Shown: piece after piece, positions 41,569 through 50,462 of the stretch
Layout: the number at the start of each line of letters is the position of its first letter
Numbering within the stretch: the first letter of the stretch is position 1
Assembly: GCF_947259555.1 (NCBI RefSeq)
Contig: NZ_CAMYMD010000106.1
Coordinates: 1-64,000 of the forward strand
Length of the DNA stretch: 64,000 nt
Direction of reading: 5' to 3'
From: an uncultured Roseovarius sp.
GTDB taxonomy: Bacteria > Pseudomonadota > Alphaproteobacteria > Rhodobacterales > Rhodobacteraceae
Notes under the pieces: model-generated
What the model was told of the DNA's origin: nothing
The model's database searches: none
The model's input: the letters and a program-made list of their open reading frames with translations, nothing else
Translations under genes and position numbers: made by a program

Positions 41569-42432
41569 TCAGCCGTCCTTGGGGACGGCTGCACGGTAGA
41601 TATGCCACGTGGCATGGCCGAGTACCGGCAGTGCGATCACCAGCCCAAGAAACGCCGGGATCATTCCGATTGTCATGCAGACCGCGACGATCAGGCCCCA
41701 GCTGGCCACGACGCGGGGATTGCGGCGCGCGACGGCGACCGATGTCATGACCGCGACCGGAACCCCGGTGCGCCGGTCAATCAGCATTGGAAACGAGGTC
41801 AGGCTGATCACCAGCACGAGCGCCGCAAAAACAAAACCCGTGCCCATCCCGAGCACGATCATCCGCCATCCCGCAGGCGTCGTCAGCACATCATTCACAA
41901 ACCCCCCAATCGTTTCAGGCGGAAGTGGCCCGAGAGTGATGTCATAGATGAACATGGCCGCAAACATCCAGACCGCGAAGATTGCGGTCAGGTAAAGCGC
42001 GAGCACCAGAACAGGCCCCAGAACATGAGCCCGAAGCGCCCCAAGCGCCGTGCCCCAACTTGCAGGCTGTCCGGTTTCGCGTTGCCGGCTCATCTCGTAA
42101 AGCCCGGTGGCTGCGACCGGCCCCAACAGGGTGAACCCTGCGGCGAGTGGAAACAGCATCGGAAGCTGCGCCGAGTTGAATGCCATGAGCGCCAGTGTAA
42201 TGCCGATGATCGGATAGATCGCGATGAGGAAGAACACGTCGCTGCGCAACGCGGCGAAATCGGCAAGCCCTTTGCGAAGCGCGGTCCGGATGTCCTCTTG
42301 GGTGAGGGTGCGCACCTTGGGCGGGGTTGTGACCTCGCTGCGCACCGCCTCTGCCGCGTCCGTTGCGCCGCGACCCGCGCTTGCTGTGGTTCCCGCAAGC
42401 CAGCTCAGCGGATTTCCGATGGTCTTGGTCAT
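41569..42432 (-). CDS. DUF2189 membrane protein
   Basis: Integral membrane protein of 287 residues with about six helices and the DUF2189 features LRKGLADFAALRSDVFFLIAI, PLAAGFTLLGPVAATGLYEM and DRRTGVPVAVMTSVAV. Function unknown; often described as a putative cytochrome c oxidase-related membrane protein. It is convergent with ribE, and the last codons form a 9-bp hairpin (41570-41591). Confidence 0.85.
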   Translation of the reverse strand: MTKTIGNPLSWLAGTTASAGRGATDAAEAVRSEVTTPPKVRTLTQEDIRTALRKGLADFAALRSDVFFLIAIYPIIGITLALMAFNSAQLPMLFPLAAGFTLLGPVAATGLYEMSRQRETGQPASWGTALGALRAHVLGPVLVLALYLTAIFAVWMFAAMFIYDITLGPLPPETIGGFVNDVLTTPAGWRMIVLGMGTGFVFAALVLVISLTSFPMLIDRRTGVPVAVMTSVAVARRNPRVVASWGLIVAVCMTIGMIPAFLGLVIALPVLGHATWHIYRAAVPKDG

Positions 42433-42609
42433 TATGGCCTCCCTTTCATGGCGCGGGAGCCTGTCCTGTGGCGCCGCGCCGTTGCGTTGCCATGCACCAC
42501 CTTAACACGAATTCTGCCGCGCGTCGCATCACAATCGGGTATGGGGGGACGTAGCGCTCGCTCTAAAGCACTTGACCGACTCTGCGGATGAGGCCGTTTG
42601 CAGGTCTGC

Positions 42610-43395
42610 CTAGCCCGCGCGCATGCTGGATGGCACCCTGTTCTCTACCCATCTGAACAGGAGAGCGATCCCTCCGGCGATGATCATGTAGACGAGCGCC
42701 AGCAACAAGAGTGGCTCATAGACGATAAACGTATCGGCCCTGACCCGGCTTGAGACGGAATAGATCTCTATTACGGTGATGGTGGCCACCAGCGGTGTCG
42801 CCTTGAGTTGCAGGATCGTCTCGCCGCCCAGTGTCGGCAGGACGTTGCGGATCGCCTGAGGCAGCCAGATCCTGCGAAAGATGGTGAGTCGCGGCATGCC
42901 AAAGGCGCGTGCGGCTTCAAGCTGTCCCTTTTGCACGCTGGCAAAGCCGCCGCGCATCACCTCGCCTTCATAGCCCGCATAGGACAGCGTCAGCGCCAGC
43001 ACCGCATAGGGCCAAGCCTGTCGAAGATAGGGCCACAGCTCTGATCCTCGAATCCACGGGTATTGGGGAAAGAGCGAGCCGAGACCATAATACAAGAGCC
43101 ATATCTGCAAGAGGAGTGGTGTGCCTCGGATGATCGTGCAGAAGACGCGAGCGGGTGCCGCCAGATACCATGGCCCGGCTGCCTGCGCGAGCCCCAGAGG
43201 CACAGCCAGCATGAAGCCGAGAAGGACAGTGACTCCCAAGAGCCAGATGGTCCGCCATAGCCCCTCGAGCGCCAGCGGGAGGTACTCTGGCAGCCAATCC
43301 CAACGCAATGACAGCGCGCACCACAGTACGAAGCCGGCAAAGAGTGCCATCAGGAACAGGCGACGTGGGATCAGCAGGGCGCGCAGGTTGCTCAT
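42610..43395 (-). CDS. Polar amino-acid ABC transporter permease (HisM-like)
   Basis: Inner-membrane permease of 261 residues with about five to six helices and the EAA loop QLEAARAFGMPRLTIFRRIWLP. It pairs with the permease encoded upstream, overlapping it by ATGA. Together with the binding protein and ATPase it imports a basic or polar amino acid, by context perhaps a methylated arginine. Start at 43395 from overlap; the longer frame is not used. Confidence 0.9.
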   Translation of the reverse strand: MSNLRALLIPRRLFLMALFAGFVLWCALSLRWDWLPEYLPLALEGLWRTIWLLGVTVLLGFMLAVPLGLAQAAGPWYLAAPARVFCTIIRGTPLLLQIWLLYYGLGSLFPQYPWIRGSELWPYLRQAWPYAVLALTLSYAGYEGEVMRGGFASVQKGQLEAARAFGMPRLTIFRRIWLPQAIRNVLPTLGGETILQLKATPLVATITVIEIYSVSSRVRADTFIVYEPLLLLALVYMIIAGGIALLFRWVENRVPSSMRAG

Positions 43396-44144
43396 CGGCC
43401 GCCCTCGCGCAACGAGGGTTGGCCGCGCCGGGCCCATCTCTCGACCCGCCCAAAGATCACCCCCGAGAACAGCGTTACCATGAGATAGAGCGCACCGGCG
43501 GCCAGAAAGAACGTGAAATAGGCGCGGGTGCTGCCCGCCGCCTGTCTGGTTTCCAGCGTCAACTCGCTGAAGCCGACGATGGCGAGCAGGGCTGTGTCCT
43601 TGGTGGCGATGAGCCACAGATTGGCCAGCCCCGGCGTTGCAAAGCTCATCATCGCCGGAATCGTCACCCGACGCAGCGTCATCATGGGCGGCATGCCAAA
43701 GGCGCGGGCGGCCTCAAGCTGACCGGGCGGAATCGCCTGAATGGCGCCGCGCAGGACTTCGGTGGCATAGGCCCCCTGTACGATGCCGAGCACCCAGATG
43801 CCCGCGACGACGCCGCTGATCTCGACACGGCCATAGCCCATGGCGGCGGCCGCCTGATTTATCAGGTCAGAGCCGACGTAATAGAGGATGAGAATCAGGA
43901 CCAATTCCGGCACGGCGCGGATCACGGTGGTGTAGATCGCGAGCAGATCTCGGAGCAATGGCCCGCCATAGATCTTGCCACAGGCCCCCGCGAGGCCGAT
44001 CACGAGGCCAAATCCAAACGCGCCGAGCGCGATTTGAAGAGAATTGGCCAAGCCGCGCAACAGGTTGCCGCCCCAGCCCGGAGGCTCGAGCGACAGGAGC
44101 TGCGCGGTTTCCGCCAGCCCAAGGTATTCTAGCAGTGCCTCCAA
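43392..44144 (-). CDS. Polar amino-acid ABC transporter permease (HisQ-like)
   Basis: Permease of 250 residues with the His/Glu/Gln permease N-terminal region (GLANSLQIALGAFGFGLVIG), ELVLILILYYV and the EAA loop QLEAARAFGMPPMMTLRRVTIP. Five nt follow the stop of the binding-protein gene. Heterodimer partner of the HisM-like permease. Confidence 0.92.
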   Translation of the reverse strand: MEALLEYLGLAETAQLLSLEPPGWGGNLLRGLANSLQIALGAFGFGLVIGLAGACGKIYGGPLLRDLLAIYTTVIRAVPELVLILILYYVGSDLINQAAAAMGYGRVEISGVVAGIWVLGIVQGAYATEVLRGAIQAIPPGQLEAARAFGMPPMMTLRRVTIPAMMSFATPGLANLWLIATKDTALLAIVGFSELTLETRQAAGSTRAYFTFFLAAGALYLMVTLFSGVIFGRVERWARRGQPSLREGGR

Positions 44145-44149
44145 GGGGC

Positions 44150-44911
44150 TCAGTAGATGCTGGCCTTGAAGTAGCGCGCGGTGATGGCGTCATGTGTTCC
44201 ATCCGCAAGAATGGCGGCAATGCCCGCGTTGAGCGCCTCGCGCAGGTCATCGTCGCCTTGGCGCACGCCAGCGCCCACGCCTTTGCCGAGGATTGCCGGA
44301 TCGTCGGCCACGCTGCCCTTGATCTCGCAGCAGGCGCCGGTATCGGTCGCCACGAAATCGGCCATCGCGATGCTGTCGGCCTGAGTGGCGTCAATGCGGC
44401 CCGCGAACAGATCCTGATTGGCCTCGTCCTGGGTCTGGTAAACGCGGATCTCAGCGGCGTCAGTGAAATATTTTTGTGCATAGGCCTGATGGATGGTTGA
44501 CGCCTGCACGCCTAGGATCTTGCCCTCCAGGCTCTCGGGGCTGGCGTCCATGTCGAGCGCCTTGTCGGCGACGATTACGGCGGGCGTGTTATAGTAAGGG
44601 TCCGAAAAGTCGATGGTTTTCTGCCGCTCTTCGGTAATCGACATGGATGCCATTATCGCGTCGATCTGCCCGCCGGTCAGCGACGGGATGATCCCGTCCC
44701 ATGCCACCGGGCTCAGCACGCAGTCGAGTTCGGCGGCGGCGCAAACAGCATCAATCACCTCGATCTCCCAGCCGACCCAAGTCCCCGACGAATCGAGCGA
44801 GGCGAAGGGCGGATAGGGCTCGGCGGCGATGCCGATCTTGACCTCTTGGGCGGCGAGCCCAGTGCCGAATGCGGCCAGTGCTGCTGCGGTGAGGATAGAT
44901 TTCAACGTCAT
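44150..44911 (-). CDS. Periplasmic substrate-binding protein (HisJ/ArtJ type)
   Basis: Protein of 253 residues with a signal peptide ending near LAA-QE (residue 22). The family 3 solute-binding signature is visible: GIAAEPYPPFASLDSSGTWV, GWEIEVIDAVC, WDGIIPSLTGGQIDAIMASM and a late ADDPAILGKGVG. Two Cys pairs are present. AAGGGAGA precedes the ATG. It captures a polar or cationic amino acid for the adjacent permeases. Confidence 0.93.
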   Translation of the reverse strand: MTLKSILTAAALAAFGTGLAAQEVKIGIAAEPYPPFASLDSSGTWVGWEIEVIDAVCAAAELDCVLSPVAWDGIIPSLTGGQIDAIMASMSITEERQKTIDFSDPYYNTPAVIVADKALDMDASPESLEGKILGVQASTIHQAYAQKYFTDAAEIRVYQTQDEANQDLFAGRIDATQADSIAMADFVATDTGACCEIKGSVADDPAILGKGVGAGVRQGDDDLREALNAGIAAILADGTHDAITARYFKASIY

Positions 44912-44951
44912 TGTAAGTCTCCCTTTTGGGTTATGGTTGAGTCGTTCCGCC

Positions 44952-45743
44952 TTATCCGACGGTTTGCAGGAATTGCTTGAGGCGGGCGGTTTCGGGCGCG
45001 CCGAACACGCGCTCTGGCGGGCCTTCTTCCTCGATCCGGCCCTGATCGAGATAGACCACGTGATCGGCGACCTCGCGGGCGAATTTCATCTCGTGCGTGA
45101 CCAGGAGCATGGTGCGCCCTTCTGCCGCGAGATCCCGGATCACTGTCAGCACTTCGCCGACCAATTCGGGGTCAAGCGCGCTGGTTGGTTCGTCAAAGAG
45201 CATCACCGCGGGGTCGACCGCGAGCGCCCGCGCGATTGCCGCGCGCTGTTGTTGGCCACCAGACAGAAACGCAGGAAACGTGTCGGCCTTGTCGCCGAGG
45301 CCGACCCGGTCAAGCAGCTGTCGCGCACGAGCGATGGCCTCGGTTTTGGGGGTTTTAAGCACATGCACCGGCACCTCGATCACATTTTCCAGCAGGGTCC
45401 GATGCGTCCAGAGATTGAAGGCCTGAAACACCATGCCCAGCCGTGTGCGAATCCGTTCAATCTGGCGGCGGTCTGCGGGGCTTCCATCCGCGCGCATGGC
45501 GATTTCCTCGCCATTGACGATGATGCGCCCGGACGAAGGCGTTTCGAGAAAGTTGATGCAACGCAGCATCGTCGATTTGCCAGAGCCAGAGCCGCCGATG
45601 ATCGCCACCACATCGCCTTTTCGCGCGGTCACCGAAACACCCTTGAGTACTTCGAGAGAGCCGAAGGACTTGTGCAGATTCTCGACGGTGATCGCGGCCT
45701 CCGCCGGGGCGGGCGCGGTGGCGTGTCGGGGCTCTGCTGTCAC
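44952..45743 (-). CDS. Polar amino-acid ABC transporter ATP-binding protein (HisP-like)
   Basis: ATPase of 263 residues with Walker A GGSGSGKST, signature LSGGQQQR, Walker B VMLFDEPTSALDPE and H-loop VTHEMKF. The start is GTG at 45743. First gene of the transporter operon, divergent from the TetR regulator across a 99-nt gap holding a palindromic operator candidate. Confidence 0.94.
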   Translation of the reverse strand: MTAEPRHATAPAPAEAAITVENLHKSFGSLEVLKGVSVTARKGDVVAIIGGSGSGKSTMLRCINFLETPSSGRIIVNGEEIAMRADGSPADRRQIERIRTRLGMVFQAFNLWTHRTLLENVIEVPVHVLKTPKTEAIARARQLLDRVGLGDKADTFPAFLSGGQQQRAAIARALAVDPAVMLFDEPTSALDPELVGEVLTVIRDLAAEGRTMLLVTHEMKFAREVADHVVYLDQGRIEEEGPPERVFGAPETARLKQFLQTVG

Positions 45744-45798
45744 GACAAATGTCTCCTGCTCCGGCGTTTTTCAGCTTGTAGTAAGGCGCAACAGCAGT

Positions 45799-45818
45799 AA
45801 TTATGCAAGTGTATAATT
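45799..45818. promoter_or_regulatory. Palindromic operator candidate between transporter and TetR
   Basis: AATTAT at 45799-45804 and ATAATT at 45813-45818 are exact inverse arms 8 nt apart. TATAAT at 45812-45817 would serve as the -10 of the TetR gene (start 45843), so a repressor bound here would block that promoter and probably the divergent transporter promoter as well. Confidence 0.5.
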
Positions 45819-45842
45819 CTCTGGACATGGGAACACAGCATC

Positions 45843-46484
45843 TTGACGGGAGATCGCCGCAAATTCAGGCGCGAAGGGGCCGAAACGCGCCGTCAGGCGC
45901 TGGTCAACGCGACGCTCGCTCTGATCGCAGAACAGGGCGTCAGCGGCGCGACCGTCCGTGCGATCGCCGAGAAGGCGGATGTGACGCAGGGCCTCATCCG
46001 CCATTACTTTTCGTCCAAGGACGAATTGGTGCAGGCGGCCTATCTGGCGCATATGGCCGGCATGACCGAGCAGACCTTTGAAGGGGCGGCGCATGCCGGC
46101 AGCGCGCGGTCGCGGCTGGCCGCACTCGTGGTGGCGTCTGTGTCGCCGCCGGTCGTGGATGCTGCCGCTGTCGGGCTTTGGGCCGGATTCCTCGGGCATG
46201 TCCGGCGAGATACGGAAATGCGAGAGGTTCATGCGCGCACTTACCACGATTTCCGCGACCGTCTGGAAACGTTGATCGTGGCGGCGCTGAAGGAGGCCGG
46301 ACGCGGAGCGCAGCCGACCGAAGCGCGGCGCTTGGCGATTGCCTGCAATGCGGTGATTGACGGGCTATGGCTTGAGGGCGGTGCGCTGCCCGAGGCCTTC
46401 GGCCCGGACGAGTTGATCGGAATCGGACTACATGCCGTGGGCGCGATCGTCGGAATGGATTTGGAAGAGGGTGTGACGACATGA
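45843..46484 (+). CDS. TetR-family transcriptional regulator (BetI-like)
   Basis: Protein of 213 residues. The N-terminal TetR helix-turn-helix reads ALIAEQGVSGATVRAIAEKA, then DVTQGLIRHYFSSKDELVQA, close to the BetI pattern, and the C-terminal two thirds form the ligand-binding helices. The only start in a plausible place is TTG at 45843; the ATG at 45827 is out of frame. It overlaps the aminotransferase start by 4 nt, so it heads the catabolic operon and likely represses both it and the transporter. Confidence 0.85.
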   Translation: MTGDRRKFRREGAETRRQALVNATLALIAEQGVSGATVRAIAEKADVTQGLIRHYFSSKDELVQAAYLAHMAGMTEQTFEGAAHAGSARSRLAALVVASVSPPVVDAAAVGLWAGFLGHVRRDTEMREVHARTYHDFRDRLETLIVAALKEAGRGAQPTEARRLAIACNAVIDGLWLEGGALPEAFGPDELIGIGLHAVGAIVGMDLEEGVTT

Positions 46485-47668
46485 GATTTTCGTCGATTAA
46501 TGATCGGCTGGCCGGGTTGGGCGGCGCAAAATGGGAGATCCACGCGCGCGCCAAGGAAATGGCGCGCGCCGGTCAGGATGTCATCGGGCTGACCATCGGA
46601 GAGCCCGATGTGCCAACCCCCGAGCGCCTCAAGGAAGGCGTCTTTGCCGCGATGCAGGCAGGGCGCACCGGCTATTCGGACGGGCGCGGAGAGCCCGGTC
46701 TGCGGACGGCTCTGGCAGAGACCTACACGGCGCGTGAGGGGCGCAGTTTTCACCCCGATCAGGTCATGTGTTTCCCGGGCACCCAAACCGCGCTCTACGC
46801 CGTGATGATGGCAGTGGCCGAAGCCGGTTGCGAGGTTCTGGTGGGGGATCCGATGTATGCCACCTACGAGGGCGTCATTCGGGCTACGGGGGCCGATATG
46901 GTGCCGGTTCCGTTGTGGCCCGAGAATGGCTTTCGGATGGCGGCAGCGGATGCCGCTCGGTTTATCACACCGCGCACGCGGGCGATCCTGTTGACGACAC
47001 CGCACAATCCCACCGGGGCAATCCTGACCCGCGACGATATCGCCGCTCTGGGGCGTCTGGCAGCGGAACATGACCTCTGGATCATCTCGGATGAGGTCTA
47101 TGAAGAGCTTGTTTTTGATGGCGCGCGCTTTGTCTCGCCCTTGTCCGATCCCGATCTGGCCGAGCGTGTGATTGCGGTCTCGTCGATCTCCAAGAGCCAT
47201 GCCGCTCCTGGGTTTCGCAGCGGCTGGTGCGTCGGGCCTCTGGAGTTCACGGCCACGTTGCTCGCCCTGTCAGAGACGATGCTTTTTGGAAATCAACCGT
47301 TTATCGCGGACATGACCGAGCAGGCCGTGCGCGAAGGCTCGCCGGTCGCCGAAGGGATGCGCCAACGGTTTGCGGGCCGGGCCAAGCTCTTGGCGGATCG
47401 TCTGGCAGCGGAAACAGCCCTCACGGTGCACCGGCCTCAAGCCGGGATGTTCGCCATGATCGATGTCAGCGCAACAGGGTTGGATGGGACGTCTTACGCA
47501 CTTGACCTGCTGGAGAAAACGGGTGTCGCGGTGATGCCGGGCAGTTCGTTCGGGCAAACCCTGAACAGCTGGGTGAGGGTTGCCTTGACGGTGGAGGATG
47601 GCCCCTTTGCCGAGGCCATCGGCCGGATCGTGCAGCACGCCAATGCGAGGCACGTCAAAACCGCCTGA
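46481..47668 (+). CDS. PLP-dependent class I/II aminotransferase
   Basis: Protein of 395 residues of fold type I. Visible features are TIGEPDVPTP, the cofactor-pocket TTPHNPTGAIL (Asn), ISDEVYEELVFDG (Asp, Tyr) and SISKSHAAPGFRSGW with the Schiff-base Lys and the phosphate-binding Arg. By context it could transaminate arginine, citrulline or a related compound in the pathway that includes dimethylargininase; arginine:pyruvate transaminases look like this. Start overlaps the TetR stop (ATGA). Confidence 0.9.
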   Translation: MRFSSINDRLAGLGGAKWEIHARAKEMARAGQDVIGLTIGEPDVPTPERLKEGVFAAMQAGRTGYSDGRGEPGLRTALAETYTAREGRSFHPDQVMCFPGTQTALYAVMMAVAEAGCEVLVGDPMYATYEGVIRATGADMVPVPLWPENGFRMAAADAARFITPRTRAILLTTPHNPTGAILTRDDIAALGRLAAEHDLWIISDEVYEELVFDGARFVSPLSDPDLAERVIAVSSISKSHAAPGFRSGWCVGPLEFTATLLALSETMLFGNQPFIADMTEQAVREGSPVAEGMRQRFAGRAKLLADRLAAETALTVHRPQAGMFAMIDVSATGLDGTSYALDLLEKTGVAVMPGSSFGQTLNSWVRVALTVEDGPFAEAIGRIVQHANARHVKTA

Positions 47669-47695
47669 ATGGGCATTGCAACAAGAGGGTTTCCC

Positions 47696-48478
47696 ATGAA
47701 CGCCACCTTTGAATTCCGTCACGCGGTCACGCGCAAGCCCGCCCCTAGCATCATTGACGGTTTGCGGGCCGAGGATACCGGCGCCCCGGATCTGGAACAG
47801 ATGCTCTCCGACCATGCCGCCTATGTCAGCGCGTTGCGTAGCACAGGGGCAGAGGTGCTGGAGTTGCCGCCGCTCGATACCTATCCTGACGCTGTGTTTG
47901 TCGAAGACACCATGCTGTGTCTGCCCTCGGTGGCGGTTGCGATGCGTCCCGGTGCGCCATCGCGTCAGGGGGAGGTGGCCGAGATGTCCCCGCATCTACA
48001 GGCGTTCTATGGCGAGGCCATGGCCGAGATTACCACGCCGGGAACGATCGAGGGCGGTGATATTCTGGTCACCGGACGTGAGATTCTGGTGGGTTTGTCG
48101 GCGCGCACCAATCACGAGGGCGTGACGCAACTCTCCGATATCGTCCGCGAACATGGCCATTCCCTGCGACGGGTGGACACGCCCGAGGGTATTTTGCATT
48201 TCAAGACCGATTGCGGCCTGCTGGATGCAGAGACGATCCTGAGCACGACGCGGCTGGCGGCGTCGGGCTGCTTTGAGGGCTACAGGGTGCTGCATGTCCC
48301 GGAGGGCGAAGAGGCTGCGGGCAACTGTATCCGGTTCAATGGTTTGGTGATCATGGCCGCCGGGTTTCCGCGCACCGCCGAGATGCTGGATGCCCACGGG
48401 TACGAGGTCGTGCAGATCAATAACAGCGAATGCGCCAAGCTGGATGGTGGAATGTCTTGTCTTTCCTTGCGATTCTGA
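47696..48478 (+). CDS. Dimethylargininase (DDAH)-type amidinohydrolase
   Basis: Protein of 260 residues of the guanidino-group-modifying superfamily. DDAH hydrolyses N-methylated arginines to citrulline and methylamines. The acidic motif VFVEDTMLC, TIEGGDILV, the catalytic His region LHFKTDCGLL and the C-terminal nucleophile Cys255 in DGGMSCLSLRF are all present. AAGAGGG lies 7 nt before the ATG. Arginine deiminase is less likely because the protein is short. Sits between the aminotransferase and an FAD oxidoreductase. Confidence 0.88.
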   Translation: MNATFEFRHAVTRKPAPSIIDGLRAEDTGAPDLEQMLSDHAAYVSALRSTGAEVLELPPLDTYPDAVFVEDTMLCLPSVAVAMRPGAPSRQGEVAEMSPHLQAFYGEAMAEITTPGTIEGGDILVTGREILVGLSARTNHEGVTQLSDIVREHGHSLRRVDTPEGILHFKTDCGLLDAETILSTTRLAASGCFEGYRVLHVPEGEEAAGNCIRFNGLVIMAAGFPRTAEMLDAHGYEVVQINNSECAKLDGGMSCLSLRF

Positions 48479-48558
48479 GTGTTGATGCCTTGGATCGGGG
48501 TTTCCCGGCTGTGGCGCTGCCTGCCAATCGCGGCGCATGAGGGACACAAGGAGGGACC

Positions 48559-49881
48559 ATGCGGGTCGAGTGGGCAACAGAGGCCGAGTTGGGCACGCCG
48601 TACTGGTGGGATGCGCTCGCGCAGCCCGCGCCAGGAGAGGACTTGCCGGATACCTGTGACGTCCTTGTGGTCGGTGCAGGATATGCCGGGCTATCGGCCG
48701 CGCTCGCGGCGCACGAGAGCGGCGCGCGGGTGGTCGTTGTCGATGCGGCCGAGCCCGGGCATGGGGCCTCGACCCGAAATGGCGGCATGTTCGGTGCCCA
48801 TCCGAGGCTGGGCTGGGGGGCATTGAGCAAACGCTTCGGGGCCGAGGCCGCAGACGCGCTCTTTGCCGAGGCCAGACCGGCGCTCGACTGGGCCAAGGAC
48901 CTGATCGCGCGCGAGCAGATTGAGTGCGACTTGCAAGAGACCGGCCGTATTCAGCTGGCCTACACGCCGGCGCATTTCGCCAATCAAAAGACGCTGGCGC
49001 AAACGATCGTCACGAAATCGGACGTGGCGGCCCGAATCGTCGAGCGCGCCGACCTTGGGCGCGAAATCGCCACGCGCAAGTATCATGGCGGCCTCTTGTT
49101 TCCAGAGCACTGCGCGATTCATCCGGCCAAGTTTCATCAGGGCCTGTTGCGCGCTGTCAGGGCGCGCGGCGTTCCGGTGGTGGCGCATGCCGCGGTCACG
49201 GGGCGCGCGGCGGATGGTGCGGGCTATCGGGTGCAGACCGCAAAGGGAATGATTCGGGCGGCAAAGGTCGTGCTGACCACGAATGGCTACACGCGCCGCC
49301 CGTTTCGCTGGCATGTGGCACGGGTGTTCCCGCTGCCGTCTTATATCATCGCGACCGAGGAATTGCCGCGGAATCTCATCGGCCAAATTGCGCCGGGGCG
49401 GCGCATGATGGTCGAAACGCGGGCACGTCACAGCTATTTTCGAATTTCGCCCGACGGCAAGCGGGTGCTCTTTGGGGGGCGTGCCTCGATGGCCGAAATC
49501 GGGCCGGAACGTTCGGGTGAACACTTATACCGTACCATGGTCGGGATCTGGCCGGAATCGGAGGGCGTCAGGCTCAGCCATTCGTGGCGGGGCTTCACCG
49601 GCTATACCTTCTCGCACATGCCCCATGTCGGCCATGAGGACGGGGTGCATTACGCGATGGGCTTTTCGGGGTCGGGCACGGTCATGGCGCCCTGGCTGGG
49701 GGCCAAGGCGGCCTACCAAGCGGTGGGCGATGCGCGGGGGGCAACAGCCTACAGCGCCACGTCGCTCGGCCGCAGCTGGCTGCATCCCGGCGAAACCCCG
49801 CATTTCCTGCGCGCCGCGAATCTGTGGTATCGGCAGGTCGTGGACCGGATCGAGGATTGGCAGGCTGACAAGGAGCAGTGA
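48559..49881 (+). CDS. DadA/PuuB-like FAD-dependent amino-group oxidoreductase
   Basis: Protein of 440 residues of the DAO superfamily. The N-terminal dinucleotide fold is VLVVGAGYAGLSAALAAHES, followed by STRNGGMFG, and the C-terminal HVGHEDGVHYAMGFSGSGTV closes the FAD site. Resemblance is to gamma-glutamylputrescine oxidase and related enzymes. AAGGAGGG precedes the ATG. In this operon it may oxidise an amine released from methylarginine or an arginine derivative; substrate inferred only. Confidence 0.88.
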   Translation: MRVEWATEAELGTPYWWDALAQPAPGEDLPDTCDVLVVGAGYAGLSAALAAHESGARVVVVDAAEPGHGASTRNGGMFGAHPRLGWGALSKRFGAEAADALFAEARPALDWAKDLIAREQIECDLQETGRIQLAYTPAHFANQKTLAQTIVTKSDVAARIVERADLGREIATRKYHGGLLFPEHCAIHPAKFHQGLLRAVRARGVPVVAHAAVTGRAADGAGYRVQTAKGMIRAAKVVLTTNGYTRRPFRWHVARVFPLPSYIIATEELPRNLIGQIAPGRRMMVETRARHSYFRISPDGKRVLFGGRASMAEIGPERSGEHLYRTMVGIWPESEGVRLSHSWRGFTGYTFSHMPHVGHEDGVHYAMGFSGSGTVMAPWLGAKAAYQAVGDARGATAYSATSLGRSWLHPGETPHFLRAANLWYRQVVDRIEDWQADKEQ

Positions 49882-49885
49882 GATA

Positions 49886-50272
49886 ATGAGCACATTTGAC
49901 GAAGACCTCTTTCTCAAGGGGCTGGAACAGCGCAAGGCCACGTTGGGCGCCGAGTATGTCGAGCGCAACCTCGCGGCGGCGGATGAATTTACCCGGCCTT
50001 TTCAAGAGGCTATGACCGCGTGGTGCTGGGGGTTTGGCTGGGGCGACGAGGTGATCGACGCGAAAACCCGCAGTATGATGAATCTTTCCATGCTGGGGGC
50101 GCTGGGCAAGATGCATGAATGGGAGATTCATTGCCGGGGCGCGGTCCGCAACGGCGTGAGTCCCGAGGAAATCCGCGCGATTATCCACGTCGTCGCCATT
50201 TATTGCGGTGTGCCGCAGGGGGTGGAATGTTTCCGGTCTGCCAAAAAGGTGCTTGAGGAGTCGCAGGGCTGA
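49886..50272 (+). CDS. Carboxymuconolactone decarboxylase-like protein
   Basis: Small cytoplasmic protein of 128 residues with the CMD fold features TRSMMNLSMLGALGKMHEWEIH and EEIRAIIHVVAIYCGVPQGV. It lacks the AhpD CxxC pair. It is 4 nt after the FAD oxidoreductase, so it is the last gene of the TetR-headed operon. It may be a lactonase/decarboxylase-like enzyme; function unknown. Confidence 0.88.
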   Translation: MSTFDEDLFLKGLEQRKATLGAEYVERNLAAADEFTRPFQEAMTAWCWGFGWGDEVIDAKTRSMMNLSMLGALGKMHEWEIHCRGAVRNGVSPEEIRAIIHVVAIYCGVPQGVECFRSAKKVLEESQG

Positions 50273-50363
50273 TGAGTGGCGCGTGTTTGCCACAGCTATG
50301 CAGAAGGTGTGTGGTTTCTGCGTCACAATCCGGGCGGGAAGCGGCGCGAGCCGGGTGGGTGCG

Positions 50364-50392
50364 TTGACAGTTTGGGGGGGAATGGCGCATTT
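50364..50392 (+). promoter_or_regulatory. Candidate porin promoter
   Basis: TTGACA at 50364-50369 is a consensus -35. GCATTT lies 17 nt downstream as a weak -10. About 70 nt of leader would precede the porin TTG start. Confidence 0.3.
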
Positions 50393-50462
50393 CATCACCC
50401 AAGCCGTTTCCAATGACTGGTGCGGCGGATATGAATAAACCTGCTTATGAGGAGGGACACCC

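Noticed and set aside
41570..41591. Terminator between ribE and the DUF2189 gene
   Set aside because: The 9-bp hairpin lies in the last codons of the DUF2189 gene and has no T-run, so it may just be coding sequence.
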